5,641 nucleotides of DNA from an uncultured Actinomycetes bacterium (lineage in GTDB: Bacteria > Actinomycetota > Thermoleophilia > Solirubrobacterales > 70-9): assembly GCA_946886425.1 (NCBI GenBank), contig CAMPIP010000156.1:1-5641 (forward strand). Direction: 5' to 3'. Made by a program: the position numbers and the translations under genes. Shown here piece by piece: positions 1 through 4,982 of this stretch (position 1 is its first letter; every line of letters starts with the position of its first letter). The notes under the pieces are model-generated. The model searched no databases. It worked only from the letters and a program-made list of their open reading frames with translations, and was not told the origin of the DNA.

Positions 1-296
1 CGGCCGAACACGAACGGGTCGCCGCCCTTGAGCCGGACGACGCTCTTGCCTGCCCGGGCCGCCTTGACCAGCCGCGCCCCGATCTCCTCCTGCGGCACCG
101 AGGGCACCCCCGGTTGCTTGCCGACGTAGATCAGCTCGGCGTCGTCGCGGGCGCCGTCGAGGGCGCCCGGCGGGATCAGCCGGTCGTAGTAGATCGCGTC
201 GGCGGCGGCGATCAACGCCAGCGATCTGGCGGTCATCAGGCCCGGGTCGCCCGGCCCGGCACCGACGAGATAGACGATTCCAGCTCGCGCGCTCAT
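1..296 (-). CDS. cobA: Uroporphyrinogen-III C-methyltransferase (SUMT), N-terminal 98 codons, cut by the window edge
   Basis: This gene encodes an S-adenosylmethionine-dependent enzyme that methylates uroporphyrinogen III at C2 and C7 to give precorrin-2, the branch point towards siroheme and cobalamin. My translation from the ATG at 296 shows the SUMT N-terminal signatures: a glycine-rich SAM-pocket loop [11 protein letters not shown] (residues 12-22), the YYDRL strand (36-40), YVGK (57-60), and [12 protein letters not shown] (87-98), where the window ends. The histidine usual after the GKR motif in this family is missing here ([13 protein letters not shown]). The start overlaps the hemC stop as ATGA, and a strong GGAGGAG Shine-Dalgarno lies 5 nt upstream. 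SUMT genes next to hemC are often fused to hemD (uroporphyrinogen-III synthase). Whether that is so here cannot be seen. The family call is secure; whether the protein is CobA alone, CobA-HemD or a CysG-like fusion is open. Confidence 0.93.
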   Translation of the reverse strand, partial: MSARAGIVYLVGAGPGDPGLMTARSLALIAAADAIYYDRLIPPGALDGARDDAELIYVGKQPGVPSVPQEEIGARLVKAARAGKSVVRLKGGDPFVFG

Positions 297-1210
297 GCCA
301 GCTCCTCCGCGCGGTCGAGGATCTCGCGGGCGCCGGCGTTGAGCAGGCGCTCGGCGAGCAGGGCGCCGGCGGCGGCGGGCTGTTTGGCGTCGCCCTCGAC
401 GCGGTCGCGCAGCCACTCGGTGCCGTCGGGGAGGCCGACGAAGGCGTCGATTCGCAGGGACTCGCCGTCGATCCGGGCGTGGACGCCGATCGGGGTCGCG
501 CAGGTGGCGTCGAGCAGGGTGACGGCGGCGCGCTCGGCGGTCAGCTCGCGGACCGCGTCGGCGTCGGCGGCGCGGGCGCAGCGCTCGGTCGCCTCGGCGT
601 CGCCGTGGCGGACCTGCAGGGCCAGCGCTCCCTGGCCGGCGGCCGGGACCATCGTCTCGGCCGGCAGCGCGAAGCCGATCTCGCCCTCGCGGCCGAGCCG
701 GCGCAGGCCGGCGGCTGCCAGCACGATCGCGTCGAGCTCGCCCTCGGCCAGCTTGCGCAGCCGCGTGTCGACGTTGCCGTGCAGCTCCTCGACCCGCAGG
801 TCGGGCCGGGCGGCGAGCAGCTGCGCGCGCCGGCGCAGGCTGGCGGTCCCGACCCGGGCGCCCTCGGGCACCGCGTCGAGCGAGTCGCCAACGCCGATCC
901 AGACGTCGAGCGGATCCTCCCGCCGCGGCACCACGGCGATCTCCAGCCCCTCGGCCATCTCCCCGGGCAGGTCCTTGGCGGAGTGGACCCCGACGTCCGC
1001 GCCCCCGTCGAGCAGCACCCGCTCGACCCCTCGCACGAACCGCGACTTGTCCCCGGGCTCCCCATCGGACGACGCTTCCACCAGCTCGGCGCCGCCGAGG
1101 AGCTCGGCCACCTGCCCCGCCTGGGCAAGAGCGAGAGTGCTACCCCGCGTCGCAACCCGGAGCGATCCCGGTAGGGGTGGAGCGTCTTGTACTTTTTCGC
1201 GGCCTGCCAT
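293..1210 (-). CDS. hemC: Porphobilinogen deaminase (hydroxymethylbilane synthase)
   Basis: HemC is a cytosolic enzyme that polymerises four porphobilinogen molecules into the linear tetrapyrrole hydroxymethylbilane, using a covalently bound dipyrromethane cofactor. The 305-residue product is of normal length. Visible motifs are [13 protein letters not shown] (18-30), the catalytic segment VHSAKDLP (75-82, with Lys79 and Asp80 matching E. coli Lys83/Asp84), the substrate-binding arginine stretch [10 protein letters not shown] (121-130) and [11 protein letters not shown] (144-154), [11 protein letters not shown] (189-199), and the cofactor cysteine Cys237 in [10 protein letters not shown]. The ATG at 1210 is the only possible start. 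In-frame codons back to the hemA TAA contain no ATG, GTG or TTG, and none occurs inside before the conserved fold begins at about residue 16. No Shine-Dalgarno is visible upstream, and the start lies in the loop of a long inverted repeat that also encodes residues 11-17. It follows hemA by 30 nt and overlaps cobA by 4 nt. Confidence 0.97.
   Translation of the reverse strand: MAGREKVQDAPPLPGSLRVATRGSTLALAQAGQVAELLGGAELVEASSDGEPGDKSRFVRGVERVLLDGGADVGVHSAKDLPGEMAEGLEIAVVPRREDPLDVWIGVGDSLDAVPEGARVGTASLRRRAQLLAARPDLRVEELHGNVDTRLRKLAEGELDAIVLAAAGLRRLGREGEIGFALPAETMVPAAGQGALALQVRHGDAEATERCARAADADAVRELTAERAAVTLLDATCATPIGVHARIDGESLRIDAFVGLPDGTEWLRDRVEGDAKQPAAAGALLAERLLNAGAREILDRAEELA
302..308 (-). promoter_or_regulatory. 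Ribosome binding site of cobA, inside the hemC 3' end
   Basis: On the minus strand GGAGGAG (308 to 302) precedes the cobA ATG at 296 by 5 nt. It lies within the last codons of hemC (for the C-terminal EEL), so cobA translation is probably coupled to termination at the ATGA overlap. This supports the chosen cobA start. Confidence 0.7.
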
Positions 1211-1269
1211 TGTCGGTAGCCGAGACGCGGCTCGAAAAAGTTAAGCGGAACCCCTACCGGGATCGCTCC
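1159..1269. repeat. Long inverted repeat across the hemA/hemC junction, with the hemC start in its loop
   Basis: The arms at 1159-1178 (ggagcgatcccggtaggggt) and 1250-1269 are exact reverse complements over 20 bp. Inside them, actttttcg (1191-1199) is exactly complementary to 1233-1241, adding 9 bp. The two blocks are separated by an unequal internal loop of 12 and 8 nt. A third hairpin, AGCCG/CGGCT with a 5-nt loop (1218-1232, read on the minus strand), can form in the apical loop, next to the unpaired hemC ATG at 1210. In the mRNA the 5' arm encodes the last HemA residues and the 3' arm encodes HemC residues 11-17, while the hemA stop overlaps the base of the inner stem. A perfect 20-bp arm is far too long for chance. 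What it does (translational control, mRNA processing, or remnant of a palindromic element) is not known. Confidence 0.85.
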
Positions 1270-2584
1270 TGCGCAACTCGGTGACAGTCCCTTCTTCCCC
1301 GGTCTCGAGCCCCAGCTCCACGTCGAGCCCGAACAGCTCGCGCAGAGCGCTGATGAAGAAGTAGGCCTCGCCGGAGCAGGCCGAGCGGCGGATCCGCAGG
1401 GTCGGGTCGTGGAGGATGCGCGAGGCGATCGCCCCGGCCATCTTCTCGACCCGCTCGCGGTCGGCCGCGGTGAGGCTCTCCCAGCGGCCCTCGTTCTCGG
1501 CCAGCACCCGCCGCACGACCTCGTCGCCGTGCTCGCGCAGGGCGCTTATCGTCGGCACCACCTCCTGCAGCCCGAGCCAGCGCTCGAAGCGATCGAGCTC
1601 GGCCTCGAGGATCCGCTCCGCCCGCTTCGCCTCGGCCTCGCGGCCGCTGGCGTTGCGTTCGACGATCTGCTGGACGTCGTCGATGTCGTGGACGCTGACC
1701 CCGGCGATCTCGCGGCAGCTCGGGTCGATGTCGCGCGGCACGGCGATGTCGATCGCCAGCAGCGGCCGCTCGGCGCGCTCGGCCATCACCTGGGCCAGCT
1801 CGTCGCGCTCGATGACGTGGTGGGGGGAGTTGGTCGCGGTGACGACGATGTCGGTCTCGGCGAGCTGCTCGGGCAGCGCCTCGAAGCGGACGGCGCCGCC
1901 GCCGAAGCGTTCCGCCAGCCCGATCGCGCGGTCGTAGTGGCGGTTGGCGACGAAGACGGTGCGGACGCCACGGGCGACCAGGGCCTTGGCGAGCAGCTCG
2001 GCGGTCTCGCCGGCGCCGACGATCAGGACCCGGCGCTCGGAGAGGTCGCCGAGGTCGCGGCGGGCCAGCTCGACGGCGACCGACGGGATCGAGACGCCCT
2101 TCTCCCCGACCGCGGTCTCCTCGCGGGCGCGACCGGCGGCGCTGAGGGCGCCGCGGAAGAGGCGGTTGAGGACCGGCCCGGTGGCGCCCTCGACCATCGA
2201 GAGCTCGTAGGCGCGTTTGACCTGTCCCTGGATCTCGGCCTCGCCGACGATCATCGAGTCGAGCCCGGCGGTGACGCGCATCAGGTGCCGGGCAGCCTCT
2301 TCGGCGCGCAGCGAGTAGAGGTGGCCGAGCAGCTCGGTGGGGCGGGTCTCGGCCTGGCGGGTGAGGATCCCGAGCGCCGTCGACTCGGCCTCGACCGGGT
2401 CGGAGACGACCAGGTAGAGCTCGGTCCGGTTGCAGGTCGAGATCGCCGCGGCCTCGTGGATGCCGGCGGCCGCGGTCAGCTCCTGCAGGGCGCCGACGGC
2501 GCGGCCCTCGGTCAGGGAGAGGCGCTCGCGCAGGTCGAGCGGCGCCGTCTTGTGGGAGACGCCGAGCGCGAGCAGCTCCGACAT
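1241..2584 (-). CDS. hemA: Glutamyl-tRNA reductase
   Basis: HemA is the NADPH-dependent enzyme that reduces glutamyl-tRNA(Glu) to glutamate-1-semialdehyde, the first committed step of the C5 pathway to 5-aminolevulinate and all tetrapyrroles. The 447-residue protein has the full three-domain layout. The N-terminal catalytic domain carries GVSHKTAPLDLRERLS (8-23) and the nucleophile Cys51 in STCNRTELY, followed by the GluTR motif GLDSMIVGEAEIQGQVKRAY (107-126). The NADPH-binding Rossmann domain carries VLIVGAGETAELLAKAL (186-202) and DIAVPRDIDP (279-288). A helical dimerisation domain starts near WLGLQEVVPTISALR (336-350). The ATG at 2584 forms TGATG with the ccmD-like stop, and a GAGGTGAG Shine-Dalgarno lies just upstream. 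The last residues (RSDPGRGSA) extend past the family fold and are encoded mostly by one arm of the inverted repeat. Association with ccm genes suggests that heme supply and heme use are co-expressed. Confidence 0.97.
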   Translation of the reverse strand: MSELLALGVSHKTAPLDLRERLSLTEGRAVGALQELTAAAGIHEAAAISTCNRTELYLVVSDPVEAESTALGILTRQAETRPTELLGHLYSLRAEEAARHLMRVTAGLDSMIVGEAEIQGQVKRAYELSMVEGATGPVLNRLFRGALSAAGRAREETAVGEKGVSIPSVAVELARRDLGDLSERRVLIVGAGETAELLAKALVARGVRTVFVANRHYDRAIGLAERFGGGAVRFEALPEQLAETDIVVTATNSPHHVIERDELAQVMAERAERPLLAIDIAVPRDIDPSCREIAGVSVHDIDDVQQIVERNASGREAEAKRAERILEAELDRFERWLGLQEVVPTISALREHGDEVVRRVLAENEGRWESLTAADRERVEKMAGAIASRILHDPTLRIRRSACSGEAYFFISALRELFGLDVELGLETGEEGTVTELRRSDPGRGSA

Positions 2585-2796
2585 CAGGCGCTCACCTCGT
2601 CGCGCTCCTCCTCGCGCTTGCGCTGCTCCGCGAAGCTGGCGAGTTCACGCATTTCCCGCTCGATCCGCTGCAGTTTCGCGGCCATGATCCCGACGTAGAT
2701 CACCAGCAGCAGCACGAAGACGATGTAGGCGCCGGCGACGTACTTGCCGGACTCGTCGAGCGGCAGGGCGGGCGCGGCGGCCAGCAGGTCGAACAC
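2584..2796 (-). CDS. ccmD: CcmD-like small membrane protein
   Basis: This is a 70-residue protein with one hydrophobic segment, about residues 19-41 (YVAGAYIVFVLLLVIYVGIM), followed by a highly charged, coiled-coil-prone tail (KLQRIEREMRELA onwards). This is the architecture of CcmD, the small subunit that holds CcmC and heme-loaded CcmE together at the CcmABCD transporter. Sequence conservation in CcmD is weak, so the call rests on size, topology, the Tyr/Ala-rich entry to the helix, and position directly after ccmC. The start is a GTG at 2796, one base after the ccmC TGA, with a good GGAGGTG Shine-Dalgarno at 2810-2804. The stop overlaps the hemA start by one base. The tail is longer and more acidic/basic than in many proteobacterial CcmD proteins. 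An unrelated single-pass membrane protein cannot be fully excluded. Confidence 0.8.
   Translation of the reverse strand: MFDLLAAAPALPLDESGKYVAGAYIVFVLLLVIYVGIMAAKLQRIEREMRELASFAEQRKREEERDEVSA
2591..2598 (-). promoter_or_regulatory. Ribosome binding site of hemA, inside the ccmD-like gene
   Basis: GAGGTGAG on the minus strand (2598 to 2591) precedes the hemA ATG at 2584 by 6-9 nt, depending on which bases pair with 16S rRNA. It sits within the last codons of the upstream gene, whose TGA shares one base with the ATG (TGATG). The arrangement favours termination-reinitiation coupling and fixes the hemA start. Confidence 0.65.
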
Positions 2797-2797
2797 C

Positions 2798-3520
2798 TCA
2801 GCTCACCTCCGGGGCGATCCGCGAGGAGGCGCCGGGGGCCGGCGCGTCGAGGGCGCGGCGCAGGCGCTTGACCTGGCCTGAGGCGCTCTTCGCGGTCAGC
2901 TCGAACTTGACCAGGGTCACCCAGAGCAGCCCGAAGGCGACCAGGTTGCAGAGGAAGACGAGCATCATCTCTCCCGGCAGGCCGCCGTTGGCGGTCGCGA
3001 AGGTGCGCGGGTGGACGAGGCTCTCCGCCATCCGCACCGCCATGAAGTTGAGCGGCACGAAGGCGCCGGCCGTGATCGCGAAGACCGAGGCGTAGCGGGC
3101 CTGGCGGTCGCGGTCCTCGATCGCGTAGCGGAACGGGTAGTAGGTCGCGTACATCAGGAAGACGATCAGGAAGCTGACCAGGGTCGGCTCGTCCCAGACC
3201 CACCAGTGGCCCCAGGAGCCCTTCGCCCAGATCGAGCCGGTGATGAGGACGGCGACGCCGAAGATCACCGACATGTGGATCGCGACGTACGAATACGCGT
3301 CCCACTTGGAGTTGCCGCTGCGCAGGTGGGCGATCGCGAAGATGCCGCCGACCACGAACCCGACCAGGGCCACGATCGCCAGCGGCACGTGCAGGTAGAA
3401 GATCTTCTGGATGAAGCCCTGGTCGGCGTCGAGCGGCGCGTAGAAGAAGACCAGGGAAAGCGACACGGCGAGCATCGCCACGGTGGCGATCGAGAGTGGT
3501 CTCAGTCCTTTGCCGTACAT
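2798..3520 (-). CDS. ccmC: Cytochrome c maturation heme-handling protein CcmC
   Basis: CcmC is a polytopic membrane protein of System I. It binds heme on the outer face through a tryptophan-rich loop and two histidines and passes it to the chaperone CcmE. The 240-residue product has about six hydrophobic segments (near 9-27, 45-66, 79-98, 112-130, 145-165 and 183-206). Visible hallmarks are the WWD motif WGHWWVWDEPTL (103-114), the first axial-type histidine in FYLHVP (His44) and the second in VHPRTF (His170), which match E. coli His60 and His184 in position. The WWD motif continues DEPTL rather than the common DARLTS type, a noticeable difference. The ATG at 3520 is preceded by GAGG only 1 nt away, so its ribosome binding site is weak; Met16 is a less likely alternative because it would cut into the first helix. 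It lies 32 nt after ccmB and 1 nt before the ccmD-like gene. A CcsA/CcmF-type relative is less likely given the short length. Confidence 0.93.
   Translation of the reverse strand: MYGKGLRPLSIATVAMLAVSLSLVFFYAPLDADQGFIQKIFYLHVPLAIVALVGFVVGGIFAIAHLRSGNSKWDAYSYVAIHMSVIFGVAVLITGSIWAKGSWGHWWVWDEPTLVSFLIVFLMYATYYPFRYAIEDRDRQARYASVFAITAGAFVPLNFMAVRMAESLVHPRTFATANGGLPGEMMLVFLCNLVAFGLLWVTLVKFELTAKSASGQVKRLRRALDAPAPGASSRIAPEVS
2804..2810 (-). promoter_or_regulatory. Ribosome binding site that fixes the GTG start of the ccmD-like gene
   Basis: GGAGGTG on the minus strand (2810 to 2804) is 7 nt upstream of the GTG at 2796. It lies inside the last codons of ccmC (for the C-terminal PEVS). It is a near-complete anti-Shine-Dalgarno match and supports the small ORF as a real, efficiently translated gene. 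Confidence 0.75.
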
Positions 3521-3552
3521 GCCTCGGGTGTGGGGAAGGGGAGGCCGGCTGC

Positions 3553-4233
3553 TCAGTCCTCGAGGAGGAAGTCGAACACGGCGTAGCCGACCAGGACGAA
3601 GATCAGATCGTATAGGCCGAGGACTCCAAGCCAGGTCCCGAAGCGGTCGTAGGCGGGGCCGCCCGCGGCCAGCAGGGGGTCGGTGGCACCGGTGGCGGCG
3701 ATCATCAGCGGCACCACCAGGGGCAGCAGGACGAGCGGGACCAGCAGGTCGCGGGCGCGCGAGTTGACCGCCATCGAGGAGATCAGGGTGCCGGTGGCGG
3801 CGAGGCCGAGGTCGGCCAGCAGCAGGACCGCGAGCAGGGGCGGTAGCGCCGCCGCGGAGCCGAGGAAGAAGAAGGCGAAGATCGGCACCGTGACGAGCTC
3901 CAGGGCGAGCAGGTAGACGAGCAGCGCCGTCGCCTTGGCGGCGAACAGGGCGCTGCGGTCGATCGGGGCGAGCCGGATCGCGTCGAAGCCGCCCTCCTCG
4001 CGCTCGGCGACGAAAAGGCGGTTGATGCCGAGCACGGCGGCGAACAGCAGCGTCGCCCAGAGGACCCCGGCGGCGAGGCTGCCGGAGAGGCTGGTGCGGT
4101 CGAGCCCGAAGCGGAAGATCACGAAGGTGGTGACGGCGAACAGCGCCATCGCCGGCAGCGACTGCAGGGTGCGCAGCTCCGCCCGCAGGTCCTTGGCGAG
4201 GATCGCCGCGAAGGCGTGGCGGGTCGGGGTCAC
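3553..4233 (-). CDS. ccmB: Heme exporter membrane subunit CcmB
   Basis: CcmB is the membrane partner of the CcmA ATPase. In System I the CcmAB complex with CcmC and CcmD drives release of heme-loaded CcmE rather than simple heme export. The 226-residue length is typical. The protein has about six hydrophobic segments (near 27-44, 53-72, 95-121, 128-155, 163-183 and 200-223). The cytoplasmic coupling region FVAEREEGGFDAIRLAPIDR (74-93) with AAKATAL (98-104) matches the family pattern of a conserved ER..G..LRL.P stretch before the third helix, and LVPLVLLPLVVPLMIAA (164-180) is the characteristic proline-rich helix. Translation begins at a GTG (4233) that overlaps the ccmA stop as GTGA. The Shine-Dalgarno is only a weak GAGGG, so coupling to ccmA probably matters. 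Confidence 0.92.
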   Translation of the reverse strand: MTPTRHAFAAILAKDLRAELRTLQSLPAMALFAVTTFVIFRFGLDRTSLSGSLAAGVLWATLLFAAVLGINRLFVAEREEGGFDAIRLAPIDRSALFAAKATALLVYLLALELVTVPIFAFFFLGSAAALPPLLAVLLLADLGLAATGTLISSMAVNSRARDLLVPLVLLPLVVPLMIAATGATDPLLAAGGPAYDRFGTWLGVLGLYDLIFVLVGYAVFDFLLED

Positions 4234-4913
4234 GAGACCGCCGCCCTCTCGCCGATGCCGAGGCGCAGCACCTGGTCGGCCTCGGGGAGGAAGCGCTCCG
4301 GGTCGTGGGTGACGATCACGCGGGTGCGGCCGGCGCCGGGGCCGATCAGGCCGCGCGCCACCTCGCGGCCCTCGACGTCGAGGTTGGAGTCGGGCTCGTC
4401 GAGCAGCAGCAGCTCCGGCTCGTGCAGCACGCAGCGGCAGATCGAGAGCCGCTGCCGCATCCCCGCCGAGAGCTCGACGATCCGCTCGTCGGCGCGCCGC
4501 TCCATCCCCACCGCGGCCAGCAGCTCGGCGATCCGGGCCTCGGCCCGCTCGCCGCGGATCCCGTGCAGGCGCGCCTGGAAGCGGAGGTTCTCGCGGCCGC
4601 TGAGGTCGCGGTACATGAGCGGCTCGTGGCCCAGGTAGCCGATCCGCCCGCGCAGCTTCCAGGCCTCGCGCGGCAGCGCGCAGCCGAGCACCACCGCCTC
4701 GCCGCCGCTCGGCCGCAGCAGCGTCGCCAGGATCCGCAGCAGGGTCGTCTTGCCGGCCCCGTTCGGCCCCAGCACGACTAGGGACTCGCCGCTCGCCAGC
4801 TCCAAGGCGACTCCGTCGAGGGCAGGCCGGTCGCCGTAGTCGCGCCGCAGCCCGGCAAGGCGGATCGCCGGGCCGCCGGCTCGGCCCGGGTCGCTTGAGG
4901 TGGGGGCGGTCAC
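4230..4913 (-). CDS. ccmA: Heme exporter ATP-binding protein CcmA
   Basis: CcmA is the ABC ATPase of cytochrome c maturation System I, acting at the inner membrane face with CcmB. The 227-residue protein shows Walker A GPNGAGKTT (49-57), a Q-loop region reading YLGHEPLMYRDLSGRENLRF (93-112), signature LSAGMRQRL (148-156), Walker B LLLLDEPDSNLD (168-179, catalytic Glu173 and D-loop), and the switch histidine His203 in VTHD. The histidine in GHEP and an LSAG-type signature are typical of CcmA (E. coli has GHQP and LSAGQ) and separate it from generic ABC-2 ATPases. Here the signature ends in Met where Gln is usual. The GTG at 4913 is the only usable start before the nucleotide-binding fold. It has no Shine-Dalgarno but has a CACAAT box 7 nt upstream, as a leaderless transcript would. 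It appears to be the first gene of the ccm-hem operon. Confidence 0.94.
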   Translation of the reverse strand: MTAPTSSDPGRAGGPAIRLAGLRRDYGDRPALDGVALELASGESLVVLGPNGAGKTTLLRILATLLRPSGGEAVVLGCALPREAWKLRGRIGYLGHEPLMYRDLSGRENLRFQARLHGIRGERAEARIAELLAAVGMERRADERIVELSAGMRQRLSICRCVLHEPELLLLDEPDSNLDVEGREVARGLIGPGAGRTRVIVTHDPERFLPEADQVLRLGIGERAAVS

Positions 4914-4932
4914 GGGGAGGATTGTGACCGCC
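4905..4932. promoter_or_regulatory. 9-bp dyad covering the ccmA start codon, candidate operator/promoter
   Basis: GGCGGTCAC (4905-4913) and GTGACCGCC (4924-4932) are perfect inverted 9-mers with a 10-bp spacer, so the centres of the half-sites are about 19 bp apart, close to two helical turns. The right half in gene orientation contains the ccmA GTG and its next two codons. On the minus strand CACAAT (4926-4921) could serve as a -10 box 7 nt before the GTG (4 of 6 matches to TATAAT), giving a leaderless mRNA; no good -35 is seen. A dimeric repressor bound here would block both promoter and start. Operator function is inferred from geometry alone. Confidence 0.4.
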
Positions 4933-4954
4933 GCGCCGCCGCCAGCGAGTTTCT

Positions 4955-4971
4955 CACCCGGTCGCCGGGTG
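4955..4971 (-). terminator. Hairpin after the surface-protein gene, possible weak terminator
   Basis: CACCCGG (4955-4961) and CCGGGTG (4965-4971) form a perfect 7-bp, GC-rich stem with a 3-nt loop, 11 nt beyond the TAA of the upstream gene. No T tract follows in the direction of transcription (the next bases are agaaactcgc), so it is not a classical intrinsic terminator. It could still slow polymerase or protect the 3' end, separating the surface-protein transcript from the ccm operon. Confidence 0.3.
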
Positions 4972-4982
4972 CCCCCGCCCGC

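Noticed and set aside
114..1244. Long plus-strand ORF (376 codons) antisense to hemC, and a second plus-strand ORF at 479-1174
   Set aside because: Both translate to low-complexity Arg/Ser/Ala- or Gly/Asp-rich sequence with no motif and lie opposite a textbook hemC. Such shadows are expected at this GC content.
1159..1269. The hemA/hemC inverted repeat as a Rho-independent terminator
   Set aside because: No T tract follows the second arm in the direction of transcription. The T5 run lies inside the structure, and the repeat is embedded in coding sequence of an operon that must be read through.
1409..2698. 429-codon plus-strand ORF antisense to hemA
   Set aside because: Its composition (Asp/Gly/Leu/Ala-rich, no recognisable fold) follows from the codon bias of hemA on the other strand. 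No ribosome site or independent support.
2700..3305. 201-codon minus-strand ORF overlapping ccmC and the ccmD-like gene in another frame
   Set aside because: It is Arg/Pro-rich with no domain, and it overlaps ccmC, which has intact WWD and histidine motifs.
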